The translations under genes were made by a program, and so were the position numbers. This document shows positions 36,261 through 51,311 of a stretch of DNA of 64,000 nt, piece by piece; the stretch's first letter is position 1; every line of letters starts with the position of its first letter. The stretch is taken from the NCBI GenBank assembly GCA_036345935.2, contig JADWOT020000002.1, forward strand, positions 22,074,355-22,138,354, written 5' to 3'. The DNA comes from Taenia hydatigena (taxonomy: Eukaryota; Platyhelminthes; Cestoda; Cyclophyllidea; Taeniidae). Below the pieces are notes generated by a model. It was not told where the DNA came from. It did no database searches and was given only the letters and a program-made list of their open reading frames with translations.

Positions 36261-38436
36261 AAGTGACAGCAATGACAAAATTTAATTCTTTGGTGCTAGA
36301 AAATGCAAGACCATAGTTTGAATTTAAAGCGAAAAATTGAAAAATATTAGCTGGAATGTGTGGTTATTGAGACGCGATTGACTCGTCAGAACAAATAAAT
36401 GTAGTTAGCGAGGTTATCAAAATGATGCAACCACCACCGCTAGGTGAGGCCGCACGACAGGGAAAGGTACACGATGGCCATCGAGACCGCATGTGCTCGG
36501 AGTACGTGCGATGAGCTCACCGGGGAAACAAGTGAAGAGAACAAAGTCTAAAGGACTAACCTTAGTAAACAACCCAAAAGTGATAAGAAAGCGAGGCAAT
36601 ATTCAAGAACTATTTGGATTAGAAGTCCCCATCCGGCATTTATTACGAAAAAAGAGGAAGCGAATTTCACAGAAAATTCCAAACCTTTACAAGTTAAGTC
36701 CCACCAGTCAAAGCTGCGTTCGTTAAAACAAATGGAAATCATAATACCGACAGACAGCACACTACAGCAGCGACCTTCAAAGAGATCAAAATGAGGAGAA
36801 GGGGTACGGGCAGTTGAATGAACAGTCGTATTGGCTTTTAAAGGCAATATAAAAACACAACATGTCTAGGAAGAGAACCGGAAAGGAAATGTTCCCCTCC
36901 AACAAATCTTGCGCACCACAATCAAATGAGAACTGGAATACCTTCAAATGAGCAATCTAATTGACGAGAAAGAATCAACGCAACAAACAACTGAGCAATT
37001 AGAAAACTACTGGTACAACACTGGCAATAACGAGGTCAATGGAAATCCTCTGATGCCAAAGGCACACAAGAAACAAATGGTGAACACAGCACAGGCTTTG
37101 ATGGGTTAATGTGACTGGTGTTGGCTAAGAGCAGCATGCAAGATCGGCCCCTGCATACATTCCTGTCTAGTTAAGGTTTTGGGTAGCTAAGACAAAGCAA
37201 GGCAATAGCATCGGAAGGGACTCACGCAGCCCCATCGGCTGCACGGGGCTCGAAAAGCACAAATTTGGTCAGCACGGTACCAAGGTTGTCAAATAGCTTA
37301 ACAAAATAAGGCGAGTAGCCTTGCGTAACAAAGAAATGGGTAAAAGTATGAAATATAAACTTTAACGAAAGGGGTTGCTAATAAAATACACAAATTGAGG
37401 TGAACGATTCTTTAAAGAACCAAGATCAAGTATTTAAGAACGGCAAAATTTTAGCAAAGTAGAAATTATGACTTGCAGAGCGCAATTTTAAGTGTGTTGC
37501 AAAATATTGAAATATTTTATTAACATGATAGAACAAGAAAAACAAAACAGTACAATTATGCAATATCATTAAATTTAATGGTTGAAATAGACCCATGAAA
37601 AGGGGTCCAATTTACTTCCAGGCACAAATGGCTTAACATTAGACTACAGGAAGGAGTTTTAGTTCCAATTCAACCCTAGGTAAGGCATCCTATTCGTTTG
37701 AAGGTCAAACTACATAATAAAAGACCCCTGAACAGGAACTCAGTTCCCTTCTAGGCATTTTAAGTAGCTAAGGGGGGTGGCGAACTCGTGTTCTAACAAA
37801 TAAAGAAGAGCTAATCTTTCATAAGAGGTCAAACTGCGTTTAATGCAGGCAGTGTGCATTTCTTAAAGCACCTTCAGCAATTCTTACTTAATCATCGTTG
37901 TGCAAATAAGATAGCGGACTTCATCTACCTTCCTCTAGCATTTTATTACAGATGTATCCGCTTCCTCCTCATATCGAAATGCTTGCCAGATCACTTCGGC
38001 ATTGTTTTGGCATTGAATGCCTTTCAGACAGGAACCTCGTGCTGCTCTCAATTCGTGAATTGCCGTGCACTTAAAGCAACTCACAAAATGCGCAGCCAAC
38101 CACTCTCCAAAGAAGATTAGCTTGTTTTGACACAGCTGCCAATATAGTAATACCGTACCTACTCACTTGACATTTCATTTTGGCGCTGGCTACACAACCG
38201 CTTAATTATGAGAGCTGTCTACCACGCCTCATAAAATGAAAGTAGACAAAATGACACGCATACCGCCTGGTTAGGAATATGGTGGCGTCTACACTCCCCG
38301 CAATGCTAGCGTTTATCCGACGAACGCTAACTAGTCGCATAGCTGTGAATCTTCATGGCCTCCCAAGCCTCTGAGGCACAAAAGGGATGTCGTGCTGGAC
38401 GCTTGGTTAAAATTGAAAACTAACTGTGCAATCTGA
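36261..38436. other. No gene seen
   Basis: Purine-rich plus strand near 36300-37600. Overlapping short frames at 36417-36847 on both strands are unsupported. Confidence 0.35.
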
Positions 38437-38628
38437 ATGCGAAGAAAGTCAAAGAAAGTAGAGGTTCCTGCCATTCCCCAATTTGAATCACGCGACCTGC
38501 TGCATATTATGTCAGAAACCGATCGCTCACTGCTTTTAGAAGAGCATCACGGAAGTCCCAAACGCTTGACGGGACTGAATGATCACATTAGCGGTATTGT
38601 GTACGCCATACATGGTAAAATCGGTTGA
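38437..38628 (+). CDS. Small exon-like frame, unrecognised
   Basis: ATG frame: KKVEVPAIPQFESRDLLHI, then SETDRSLLLEEHHGSP and LNDHISGIVYAIH, with a GTAAAA just after the last residues as a possible donor and TGA soon after. Polar, helical composition without repeats. No neighbour could be linked to it. Confidence 0.3.
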   Translation: MRRKSKKVEVPAIPQFESRDLLHIMSETDRSLLLEEHHGSPKRLTGLNDHISGIVYAIHGKIG

Positions 38629-41459
38629 TATTCCCAAGGCGTGCCCAGCTGGAAAATGGCTGTCAAGTGATAAATATTATTAGGTAAAATAGGAAATGGG
38701 AGCAAATCCAACCCACTGCGAGCGAGTTCATATTGCATATGCTACCCATTAAGATTAACACGAAATGGAAATTTTAAAGCGGGACGAGCAATGTTGATGC
38801 AGAAAATCATTTAACCTGTTATGCTCATTAATAGGCGGTGCTGGAACCAAATCTATCACCATAGCCCACAGGCTTTGCTCTCATGCAGCACCTTTTATTG
38901 TAATTCATCAGCCGATTCGGCTTCGAATTAAGATCACACATCCCAACACATCTGCTCGTGATGAGGTTTGCAAAGACGAACACAAAGTGATAAGGAACAC
39001 GCACCGCTCAGTGGTGTCATGTAAGCCCATACAAGGGAACCAGGTCGTGCGGTTCGCAAGCGAAAAGTGGCAAGCAATCTATCAACATTTACAAAATTCA
39101 CGCAAACTTTGGCTTTTAAAGACTTCCCACCGACTACAGTTCTTGTTCCAATTAACAAAGTGGGAGACAAGCCGAATCAATGTGGGGAGGCATATCCGGT
39201 GCATTGTTATTAGTTGGACTTGCACCACGTTCTGATCAGCAATAATCGTCATGCAACTTTTCACCACTCATGAGGGCAAACATTAGGAATTGTCTGTTTG
39301 GGCCAGTAAGAATAATCAGCACAACATGAAGTAGGAGAGGACTGGAGCGTGTGTTCGGATTCCGCTAACCCGTGCCGATTTGAGGAGATACGGAACTGTG
39401 AAAGATGCATTTGACAGCAGTTGAAAAGTAAATGCTGCTTGGTTGAGTGTTGGCTCACGATTGACAGAAGTATGATGGCTCACATCTATTTTGTCGCAAT
39501 TGCTGTGGCAGTTAAAGCCCAGTTCCACAGAGAAGCAAAATATCAGTGATAATGGAGAAGGCATGTTCTGGAGTGAGTCAAGGCAGCATTAAAGTTATTG
39601 ATACATTGCTAATTGTTGCACTTTATTTTGAAAAAGTTTTTACAAGTCTACAGTAAAATGAAGTGCTTATTAAGCACCCGCATATCTTAATCCCTTTTTC
39701 GTTCTGATAGCAGTACGATCGTTTGCTACTTACTAAAGGAGCGCAACACATGGCGAAGATTTTAAAGGGAGGAAGGAATTGATAACTTCGGTTGTATACA
39801 GAATTTGTGACAAGATGTACGATCGCCTTCTTGGTCTGAGTGAAAGGTGTGTCAGACATTATCCGGCAAATGTGCATATGAGAAGTAGAAATTTAATTCT
39901 GTGAGTGGAAAAATTCGCTCCAAAGCAGTCCTTTAAAGCAGTAGAGACGGAATCGTCTTACTTTCTCAAAACAATTTCATCAATTGGTGTTGGTATGGAA
40001 TACCGTTATGATGAAGTAATGATCATGAGGAACGCAAAAATACCAGTTTCGCAAGATTTTTGGTGGAAGACTCAGTGAACTTTTAGCTGCGCAGATAAAC
40101 GTGAGTGCATCCAGACATTAGTTTCAAGGTATTGTGCTCCTTCCCTTGTCACTTTATTGATTTCGCGACTTGTTTTGTCGTGCATGTGTTAAGCAATTGA
40201 GAGACTGCAGTTTAAAGTCGTTACCGGCACTCCAATTACAAATCCTGTAGAAGTCCTTCGATCCAAATGAAACTGAATGCTGACCATACTGATGATCCGC
40301 AGTAACTACAGGTAACAATGCAAAGGACCCTATTCATACAAGACTTGAATACTCGGCGATTTTTGGGCTAAACTTTAAGTTAGTTGTCTGTCGCGCAGTG
40401 CACTGACTAAGGCCAACTGCTTGCACGTCTACTCTGAACTGCGAAAAAATATTAGCGCTAAATTTTATAAGCGGCGTATCTGGTTTTAAGTGGTCCTCCT
40501 ACCAATCCATTGCATTCAAATGTGAATCGCCTCCAATTCATTTCGATGCTCTTATCCACATCTGTGTATGCTGATCACAAATGCCTCTGTAGTGCAGTGC
40601 CTTTTTCAAACAAAGCCAAAATTCAGTATTGCAATCGATGTGGGCACTTTTGGAACTGGTCTTATGCTGCTGTTTTCTTTGCTACTTTGCTAGCTTTACT
40701 CCCTACATCTAACCAGGGGCCGACTCTTCCAACTCATGTAACTCGCCCAATTGGCCAATAACTCAAAATGATGAAGCTAGAATCATATCCACCAGCAGAA
40801 GAAAGGACTAGTCAGGGTGAGTTTGTGAGCATGTTCTGCTTCTACTTCAGGCAAAGCTTGGTTTAATGGAGTTTATGTGAATTAGGTGCATGGGAGATTT
40901 CCCAATGCATTGAGGAGATATCTCTCCTGAAGGAAAGGAATGAGGCAAAAGAGATGGTAAAGTGAGTATTTCATTCGTAACCTCCGTCCGTCAGTTAATA
41001 AAACACTTTGGTGCTAAGCAAATCTAACAATTAGGAGGACCTTATTACCGTCTTGCGTTTAGAATTGTTATGAAACACAAAGGACCTATTGTCAAACGTC
41101 GACCATTTTCACCACCAAAAGGCTTTCGCAATCTGCTCAAATTTGATGGCGCTGTCTACTGAAAAACTCAAGTCACCGACTTCAGTAAGAAGTTCTTCCG
41201 CAACCACCATTCCCAAACAGTTTTGCAGTTTAAGTGCTGAGTGCTATGCGGTTGTCGATTTGCCCTGCATTCAAATCTCTACGAGACCAAAAAATTAAAA
41301 GGAAATCAACAGCACCAGCTGGATGTTCACGCATCTCTACAAAAAATTTTGCTGCGCCATTTCTTCTAAACCTTAGCTTCAACGTCTAGTTGCATGAATG
41401 TTAAGGCTTTTTTACAAGATTAACAATCTCAGAAGCTCTATGGAGGACTGATCCCACTT
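38629..41459. other. No gene seen
   Basis: Many short frames on both strands, none with consistent splice sites or a duplicate in the window. Confidence 0.35.
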
Positions 41460-41750
41460 TCTTCCAACCCAATGGCTCATTTTATCCGCCCCACCTCATC
41501 CTTTGTCTTCGCCTTCACCTCTACCACCATCCTCCCTCCATTGTTCATTTTATTCTTACTACTATTGTCCTTCTCTACCTCCTTAGTATCCACCTTCGTC
41601 ATGTCCTTTATTCGCACCATCCTCTCCATTCATTTCCGGTCTCCTCCCCCTCCTCCTCGTTCCCCTCACCCTTCTCCTCACCGGTTCCATTTTTGTCAAT
41701 ATTTTCCCCCGCCTTCAATCATACCAATCTTTGACACCATTTCTTTGTTC
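41460..41750. repeat. Second pyrimidine-rich tract
   Basis: Same C/T bias, including CTCCATTGTTCAT near 41540, as in the 34.5-35.7 kb tract. The 134-codon frame 41472-41876 is low complexity and not counted as a gene. Confidence 0.6.
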
Positions 41751-42952
41751 AGCTGCTGGTCCTCAAACACACTACTTCCACACTGGTCTGTAAATGCACA
41801 CACTGCACGAAGCTGCACACTTCCGGGCCCTTTAACTGCTCGACCACCTGCTTCTTTACATTCTTTAACAAACTAACTATCGACAGGCAGTAGGGTGCTC
41901 GAGATCATGTCGCTATTTGCTCACCAATGGGCATCGCTCCTCTCAACTCACCATGCCAATCTGATGAATAAATATTGTCACTTTCAAAACATTCAACAAA
42001 ATAGGCAGGAACTGTTTCGGATGGTGCAAAACTGAAACTAAAAAGAGCACAAAGAAACATTTGTCACTCGATCCCCTCGAGAAATAAGGAAGGCAATATG
42101 TTGAAATGAATCAGCATATATTTAAGGGTTACTCTCTCCTGCAAAAAAGGGGCGTTGAGACCAAAAGAGCTTGCTGGAACCCTCGCCATAGACATTACTT
42201 CTCACGGCCAGAGGTCAATCGTCTTCTCAAGTGAGGATAGTCAAAGAACAGCTGAATTGGGAACCACTAAATCGTGTGCAAATGGAAGTCGTGTGGTTCG
42301 TATCATAACGTCCTTATCACCACAATAACACCATTTCAGTCAATTTACGTGCACCATGAAATACGAAGTCCCTCCACTCATTATACTATTGCTTCGGTAA
42401 ATGCAGTAGTGATGAGACGAAAATGGCAGTAAATATTGCATGGATAGTGCGTTTCACGAGGGGAACGAAGAAGAGTTGCGGGGAAGGCAGGGCCATTCCT
42501 ACGGAACTGTTCTGCTCCTTCCGCATAACAAAAAGGTCCGGGAAGTGAGTGAATTTCACATCTTCCTCTGCACACTTCTGTGCAGCCTATATTCCTAATG
42601 TCTACAATAACAGGTGGATCCCTCCTTGCAAGTCATCTCGCGCCTACGCTAGTCTGAGTTCCATCATTACTGTCAATTTCCACTTAGTCAGTTAGGTGAA
42701 TCACTCATAGCAGTCGGAACGATTAGGCTGTGCGATGTAGAATACCTAAGACTGCATGTGCATGCGCTACGTGGGCCAGTTCCTGTAAAGAAAGAACTTC
42801 TCACTGAGCAACAGCACACAACCTTTCACATGCCAAAGTAGTAAAATCACAACATTACACTTGTCCCTATGAGGTGTCTAAAACGAAGTAACAAACCTCC
42901 GCCTGCATCCCTCCTCTTGTGTGAATACTAAGGTTGATCTCTTCCATTTTAG

Positions 42953-43428
42953 CGGCGACTACCTCATCGCTGACTATCATGTGGTCGATCTTGCAAAAGA
43001 GCTGAATAAAAGAGGGGAAACACTACTACTTAATGAAGGCAACTTCAGTCAGAGGCACTTGGTATTGGCTCATTTATGCTCAGGTACTTTTGCACAAAAA
43101 AATAATAAGGCGACTGCCCTAATAATAACATTGACGCACCTGCTGTACGCGTAAAGATTGATTTCAGGTAGCCCATATTAGAGGAAACTGGATGCGGTGT
43201 GAGCAAATGAGTGTGAATGCTGGCTTGTTTGAAAGTATTCGAGTTCTAGTTCCATGGGCTGCCCAATGTACCAGCGAGGGTGCATCGGCCTTGCAGTGGC
43301 AATATGTGAATATGGCATGGTATAATATCCGGCTGCTATGGTCTTCCCATTACGCACAACTTGACAATGCGTTCTACGTCCCAGTCTCGCTTGCGAATTT
43401 TTATTTCGCTTGTGCACTAATGCAGTGA
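42953..43428 (+). CDS. Two exon-like segments separated by ~84 nt
   Basis: Segment 42953-43083 follows TTCCATTTTAG and reads GDYLIADYHVVDLAKELNK, then LLLNEGNFSQRHLVLAHLC, ending TCAG/GTACTT. Segment 43168-43428 follows ATTGATTTCAG and reads NWMRCEQMSVNAGLFESIR, then LQWQYVNMAWYNIRLLW, ending at TGA. Both have good splice signals, but the donor is in phase 1 and the open frame of the second needs phase 0, so a simple join hits a stop. A frameshift, a pseudogene or an alternative donor would explain this. Confidence 0.35.
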
Positions 43429-46400
43429 CCGCTTTCGAAGAAGTAATCGCTGAGAGCTCAACGACCAAGTTGCCAAAGTAACGAACCCTGTTTTACAATC
43501 GACGACGCCACGATTCGAATCAAACGAAATGCAAAATACGTTGCAATCAGTCTCCTTATCTATCCGTTTACTGATAGTTGCTAGACTTACTCGTGGGCAA
43601 ACGTGCCTTTATGCACAAAGAGCAGAAATTGTACTAACTCTCACGAACCCTGAATAGACCTTGCGCAACTCAAAATATGTTTCTTCCCACGTCTCTAAAA
43701 TGGTTGCGGTAAAAGTCTTGCCTCTTTTGTAGCTTAAAAGAAGCATAGCAAAGAGACCCTTATTTGCAATGGGTTTTTCCAAAGTCATCGCACTCATGGA
43801 TTAAGTGTTGCGCTTTCATGTCTGCGCAGTGGAACTGAACAAATTGGCGCTAAAACGCAAAATACGTCGACAACAAAATCGCCTCAGCACCTGACATCAC
43901 TGCGAATTGAGAGGGAAAAGGGTAAAAGGAAGGATTTTACTAAATTTTAACGAATCCCAAAATGAAACCGTTGACCGAGCCAGGAATGATTCATAAAAAT
44001 TAGAGAACCTACCAATTACCTCTCGGCCCGTGATTTTGCAACACAAGGAAAGCCGAATGATACCGGAGTAACATCGGCTTATTCATTGGACAAATTTCCC
44101 CCTTTGCATCGGCACCTGTTCTGATTTATGAACAATCTTGCGTCTTGCTGCAGTCCGATGTTCAAATTTCTTTTTGGCAGCATCGTCTGCGCTAACCAGC
44201 ACAAATTAGGGTCTGACACTTTACGGCAGCCATCGCATATCTAGCCACTGTTGTGATATACTGTTCGGCAAGCTGCAGTTAATTGTCGAACATTGACAAC
44301 AGTCTCTCCTAGAAGAAACGACAGCATTTCTGACTAGAATCTTAGATAGAATTGATGTTTAGCACTCGACGTTGAATCGCCCATACTCGTCTTTAGTGCA
44401 AAGGCCATCCATCCTACCACAACTCTTTGAGTTTTATAGGTTAACATCGTACTTGCAGCATGATCTCAAATTCCTTGCGCACTCGTCTTGTCTAAACAAA
44501 TGCAAGATTTAGCCTTACGCGACAATTCGCTGCTTAACACATTCAGGAAACTTGGCATTCTTTGCCAAAACGGCAGGCGCATGTAGAGTAGATATTATGG
44601 AACTAGCTGCACTTCGTAAACAAAGGTTGAGGTTGCCTATAGAAGGTGGTTAGGGTTGAATGCGAAGAATTAGTCTAAAGGATGCTGAACAGATCCCTTA
44701 TCTCATACTCTATGAGCGGATGAGGTAGTTGTAACAGAGACCCATTGAAAGCATCACTCATCTACCCAACCGCAGAGCTTAATAGCTTTTCAAGCCTAGA
44801 AAGCTACTCAAACCTTTTGTTTGGTGTTTTAATGAGGTCGCAAACCCTATGCACAGCCATAAAGGAAAGTAGCAGCAGAGATACCTAAATTAGAGTTAGA
44901 TGAATCGTCATTCATTCTGAGCTCGGTGTTACTAGTAACAGTAAGTCGACCTGTGCCTCACTCATGGGAGCTTTGCACAAAAGATTTGCTCACCTGTTTC
45001 TTAGTTTGGAGGAGGATCGCAGACGCTTGATTTGCCAATCCTAGTTAATCTTCAACAAAATTTAACCATACAGTGGCTGTTAGGCAGACTTCTATTAGGA
45101 TGAAAAAAAAATAATTTTGTGGAGTAGACTTGTAACAAAACCCAACTTCAAAGTAAGGGATAGGTGTCTATTAGGTATTCATGACATTTTGTGTTAAACT
45201 TTTGGCCGCCTCTATGACAATTAAAATTACGCAATGTATTTCATTTGGAGTCCATTCAATCTATTAGTCGGCCTGAGTGCGCAGTGCTTATCCGCCTTTG
45301 TATTAAGCGGTGAGGCGGTGCAGAGAAATTTATTTTGCTGCTTCCCAAATTTGGCAAGCCTGGCATCCAGCAAAGTTGGAGAGGGTCCCTAAGGCATTTT
45401 AAAATGTCTGATGTTGTGTTATTCAATCGATGCTTTTTTGCTATTAAGTAATAATTAAGAACTTAAAACCCTGTGCAACGGGATGCAAGTGAATAGCATC
45501 TCACCACTTCCACCACTTTGACGTTGTTCCACTTCAAGACATAATCGGACGATCTCGCCGAAAATAACTGTAAGCAGTTTACTGAGGCAGTCATCCATCT
45601 AGCATCTAAATTGGATAATATGCGATCATGTTGGCAATCACCGCGTTCGCATTTTTACAGGCTCTCACGTATTTATCGCTCTCAACCTCTACACGATGCC
45701 AGTTTATTCTACACCTCCACGCGTTTGATATGCAAGGCTTTGCTAATAAGTTATATTTCAAGTACTGGACTTAGAGCTACACAGATGTTTGGAAAAAGCC
45801 AAAATGACTCATGTTGGCAACCGCTTCTCCATGGATGAAAAGCTGTGTAGCGTGTATGCGAGCAGCGCGAAGATACCGTTAATAAAATGGTGAACTGCAA
45901 ACATAATTATTCACCGATTATTGCTTTGCAGAGAGCTTTTTGTGCCTTTGGTTGCCATTAGTCTGAGTAACTTCGCACCCATGTTCTACTTTGATGCTGT
46001 TCAATTGTCGCCACTTCCTAATTCCTACTGCATTTGTAGCTTATCATAGAGTCCACAAACAGAACTAAGAAAAATTTAAAATTATTAGAAGTTTGAAAGA
46101 AGTGTGAAGAGAAAGAGTAGGCTTTGATCGTCTACATGTATGGGACAAGTTCAATACCGACTTTAATCTGCTAAAATCTAATTCATTGTTATTGTACCGC
46201 ATACAGTACTAATAGAAAGTGTCGTACTTCTTCGCGAGCATTCCATGCTTTGTCCACCAATAAACTGACCCGACAAGTAGAATGTCAGCCGAGTCTAGTC
46301 TAATCATCTAGCTCCATGCAGCAGTCGTTCATCAGCAAGCGAAGTGGAACAAGCAATTGCGACCCCATGACATCTCGGATATTGACGCACTCTAGAGCGT

Positions 46401-49207
46401 TAAATCGCAAAAAGTTAGGTTGGTAAAGTCGTTATCACAACGAGGAACAAGCAAGTTATGTACGAGAGGTCCAACTTCATAGAACACTAAATCTGCGCAT
46501 ATTGTCCAGCTCATTCAGGGATTCTTGCCTAATGGCCATTAGGTTAGCGAGGGGGTTGATTGGCAACTACGAATGAACGACTTAATGCGCTTCTTCCGAC
46601 ACTCATGAACTACAAACAAAATATGAAATTTTACAAATGATATTACATTGCCGGGTGCCTTTACTGTGGTAGCGTTCCAGGACCATTGTGCCATGAGCGT
46701 GAATTAACCCCGTACGTCTTGCAATTTTCCAATTAAGAGTTAAATAGTGAAGCAAAATTATATAATGGTAAAATAAAATCAGCCATCGCTTTGCCTAGTG
46801 TTTCCATGAGGGGTTCGGCACTAGCGGCAAGAGCGTGTCCATGCACACGTGCGAGTGAGGTATAAAGAAGCGTGCAGTGAATTGGAAACTAGAAATGCGG
46901 CAAATTTTGACTTTGCGTGACATCAAAAAAGCGCATCCCGCTAAATTAAACATGTCACTAAAAATCTAATCAGAATCGCGTCTATCACGAAGGAAAGTTA
47001 GGGCACACCATAGAACTACCACATTCCTAAAAATTTACCCATTTCGCAGCAATAATTCACTTTGGATATAAAGCTTGTATCAGTATAACATAAAGCCACG
47101 ATTTTGTGGCCACGTCATCTTTAGAGAAAGCAAATTATTGTTAACGTGCGCGTGCGTACGTTCTCGCATCATGGAGAGGACTCCTGAGCCTGCATCTCGC
47201 GTTCCCCGTTTTTAATGCGCTGAGCGGAAACACTTAAGCAAAACTGTTGATGAAATCAACCGCTTGTAATTGAATAGCGATGAGAAATCTACCAGAAATA
47301 CTGATTTTAACGTGTTTTAAATTACACAGTAAAGCGCAAAGCCTGTTGCCAACCAAAATATGACTTCTCGTGTAGAAGTTCCTTCTGCTGCTTCCGTTCT
47401 CAAAACAATCGCATTACAGTGTTGGTAGTGGTAAGTTACCTTCGTTTGTATCCCGTTGCATATACAATTGTCCGTGCGTTGCAAATATACATAGTTTAAT
47501 TTTGCAACCATTCTTCATTAGCACGAAGGCATGGATTTCATGATGTAACAACAGGCATTATATACTACCTTAAGAATCCTCCCCAACTTTACTGAATGTC
47601 ATGCTTGCTAAATTCGAAAATCACAAAATGAACTTCCCTGCACTGCATCCCTTGCAAACGCAGAGGAAATGCGCTCAATCCATGAACTCAGAAGGCTATT
47701 GAGTTAAGCAGCTGCGTAGATGATTGGTGGTAAAAATGGTAACCTTATTTATGCCATCCGAGGGCATCCAGTGGCCAAGTTGTATGTCCCTCCACCAGGC
47801 TATCATTATTTTTTAACCTAACATGCAATGCGTGAATTTTATTACCACCACTTAAGTGATGTGCCAGCATTTAGTTTACCATTGTTCCAAATTGCTTGAG
47901 GGTGGCGAATGATTTGCATAGCCGAAGGAAGGTGTAGAAAATTATTTACGATGAGAATAGTGTAATGTATTAGCACACGCTAAGGATATCAAGTCCCTTG
48001 AAGTAGTTCAGTTGCATTCAAGCTTAACTGCACCAAAAATGACAGCGATACAGGTGTGAAGAATTTGTGCATTGCCCTACCAAGAAAGTGCAGACTTGTG
48101 GCTTGAAGCTAACGTTAAGTCTGCCAAGTGCCTGATGGTCTTAGACTCAACAGTACAAGAAATTTTTTTAAGAATTGTGCTGACACGTGGACCACGTGGA
48201 TAAGAGGAAGAATCTAGATGCCCTGGGCAGAATTAACAGCACCCCACACACATAGTAAATGCGCTCGATCTCTGCTAGGTCTGCATTACTCTTAGCACTT
48301 TATGAACCACATAACTTTTAATTGACTGATTTGTTGCCATGAAGTGTCCAAAGTGGTTCAGAGCGTTAAAGGTCATAATCTCGAAAGCCGAATACTTACT
48401 AAATGCACAGCATAGGCTTAAATGTCACGCACAACGCTTAATGTTTGCAAAATAACAGACAGACGTAAAGAGCAATCAGCATACGCATATTCAAACAAAG
48501 GCTTTCATTAGAAATGGGCCGCAAACTAACTGAAATTTAAGCCTCGCCTGAGCTCTACACGGGCACAGAGCCTTTGACCACACATTAACCAACGCTTTTA
48601 TTTGCTGGAAATTACTCAGTGGTGGCAAAATTAGGGTGCCCTTCAAAATTGTTTTACTGAATACGAAACTAGTAACCAACAATGCCTCAGAGTAAATGCC
48701 GCTTCCGAATATGTGCTAAAAACTCCAAAAATTCTACCTCAATGCCGATGACTAACATATCGGCTGGAATAAATATTGCAGCAACCTAAAAGGAGAGATG
48801 GCACAAATCGACAAGCCAATTACCTAATCTGGCGGACACCATGTACTTTCCTGCACCTAAGGCGAACCGCCTCGTTTGCACTGCACAACTCCGCACCTAG
48901 CCAACAGCCTGTAACCACGACAAAATGGTACTCTACAAAGCTGCCCTATAAGCCAGATTCCAGGGGTGCAGTTTGAGCACGCATAAAAGAGAAAACAACT
49001 GATGGCATAATTAAAGGCCACCCATAAGAAGGGTACCGTTACCGATGCTAAAAAGGCGATGAGTGATGCAACATTTATATTGCCCGAATGCACTTATTGG
49101 ATGGACTCAGTCTCGTCACGAAGGAGTCGGAAGAATTCTTGGAAGTAGGAAGGAGCTTAGTATCAAGCATTTCCTGAATCTAAAATAATTTTTGTTAGAC
49201 CCGATAG
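43429..49207. other. Largest stretch without a supported feature
   Basis: Nearly 5.8 kb with only four or five frames above 60 codons, no recognised duplicate and no exon-like peptide I would defend. Confidence 0.4.
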
Positions 49208-49270
49208 GTGAAGGCGCCTTTGCCCATCGACAGCTTTGGTCTCGTCAAAATTGATCCAAATATTCTCGAA
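49208..49270 (+). CDS. Possible single 63-nt exon
   Basis: Bounded by CCCGATAG and GAA/GTGAGT and reads KAPLPIDSFGLVKIDPNIL. The start resembles exon 6 of copy C (GATAG/GTGA..., then LPL..F.LVK), so it may be a shortened relic of that exon. The match is weak. Confidence 0.25.
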
Positions 49271-51311
49271 GTGAGTTTCGAATCACCGAAGGCTCTTTTT
49301 AACAATTCATTTTGTACACTACTTTTGATTTGGGTGGTAGAGTCCATCAGTTGATGTGTGTCAATAACCACAATGATGTCAAAGTGTTACCAACCCATAA
49401 AGTACGACCAATCACTCGAGACTGTGGCCCACCCGTGTCTCATGACTCCCCACAACAACCAGCAGGCATGTGCACTTACGTGTACTCTTGCACGAGTGAT
49501 GAACTAGGGTGGCACGCATGGTGTCGACACTAAAGACGACGTTTTCCTGAAAAACTTATGTTCTCACCATTCTGTTTTCTGCTAACGCAGCCAAACACCA
49601 AAGTGCTGGTACAATTGGCATTAAAATAAGGAATAAAATCCCTCGAACTAAAAACCGTCACCGATACTCACCTGGAGTCTTCCAAAGAAGTGTTGGACCA
49701 ACTTCATTGCATGTGATGTGCAGTCATAGCATTTGTGAAAGCATCAATGTTGCAGTGAGCCACTGACGTCATGGCAGGTAGACCACAATGTTTAGGGGAC
49801 GCAGTCATTGTTTGTTAATGTCAGTGGCATCATTAGATTCTTTAGAGCCTTTTGGAACTCTAGTAATACGGCATCTTGATTTCAAATTAGCATGACTTGC
49901 ATGACATTGAAAGTAATTTGAATAATGGCATGGCAATCATTAGTCTTCCAAGTTCCTTAATGACGCTGTTTGAACTCCTTCCTTAAAATAGGTTGATTTG
50001 ATGACCCAATAACCTTAGGTAATTTTGCGAGCACTAATTTAGTCAGATCGCGTCATTTGGGCACTTCATGTGTTTAAATAGGCTAGAGTGCCGCGAACTT
50101 TGCAAAGTTACCCAACGGCTTGTCAGACAATTGGACATTTATAAAGGATAAAATATTGTACGGCAAATTGAATGCCCACAATTTATAGACCAAGGCATTC
50201 CATGCTCTTAAAGCAACTCGAGTTTGCGTCTCCCTCACCATTTTAAAATAGATATCAGAAGAGGGCTCCCACTCAACCAAAATGTACCTAGAAAATGAGC
50301 AGAAAGTAGCGATTATTTACGATTGAGCTAATACAATTTCTAGGCCTATTAGCCTGACTCATTTTCTCAATTGTTCTTATTTGGTCCTAATAACGTAACA
50401 CAGAAAAAGGAAGATGCGTACGCGAGTAGTACTCCAGCCACTGGTTCGTGTGAAGTGTTTTTGACTTAGGTGGTTTAACTGATGTTCTCTGACAGCCTGA
50501 TGACTGCTGCATAATGTTTTTTGCCTCAAGTGACAGCGAAAAAGTTTCAGAGCATATTTAAATTCCATAAAACTCATGGGCGTTAAATACGAGTAAGTTA
50601 ATCACGCAAGCAATTGCACTTTTGCATTACATGGCGAAAAACTTTGCCGACCCCTACTGTGCTACCCATTTGTCTTTAAAGACTCGGGACTTCTATCCCA
50701 TTTCCTACTGCAAAAACAAAACATCAACCGGGTATAATTCTATTTATCAGCTGGAAATGAGAAGAAAATTATCGCGCAAATGTGAGTGTGGAATGCATTA
50801 TAACGCATCAAGTGTCAACTCAAAGTTGTGGAAAACAAACTATTGCCCACTTGAATATCAACACATTGTCTAAAAGTGTGCACCACATTCAAATTCTTGC
50901 ACTCACAATATCTAGTCATCCAAATATTTTTCTCACAGTGGCGCCATTATCAAAAGTGGTTCCGTGCCACCAAAGAGGAGTCAAACCATTTAATAAGAAG
51001 ACGCAGAAGAAAGAAACTGTGGACTTTTAACAAAGTTACTGCGTCTGGAGCCCCAAAAATTTTCCACTGAATTGCGCTTAAGACGACGAACACAATCCAG
51101 TGCAAAGTTGCAGTCAATTTAAATGGAATTCTGCAAAGCACATACTACAAGTTGTTTTCCATTGGTAGTATAAGACTTTCGACTAAGGAGCAGGTACGCG
51201 ATTAGGAACGAGAAGCAGACGTAGTGATTTAAAATTATTAAATCAAGAAAAATTTTCGGTTCAACTTAAGTCTAAAAAAGCTGCACAAGTGTTAACTTCA
51301 TCATCTTTGGC
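49271..51311. other. No firm gene
   Basis: Frames at 50622-51070 overlap in three registers, so at most one is real. 49312-49533 lies after the candidate exon but does not join in phase. Confidence 0.3.
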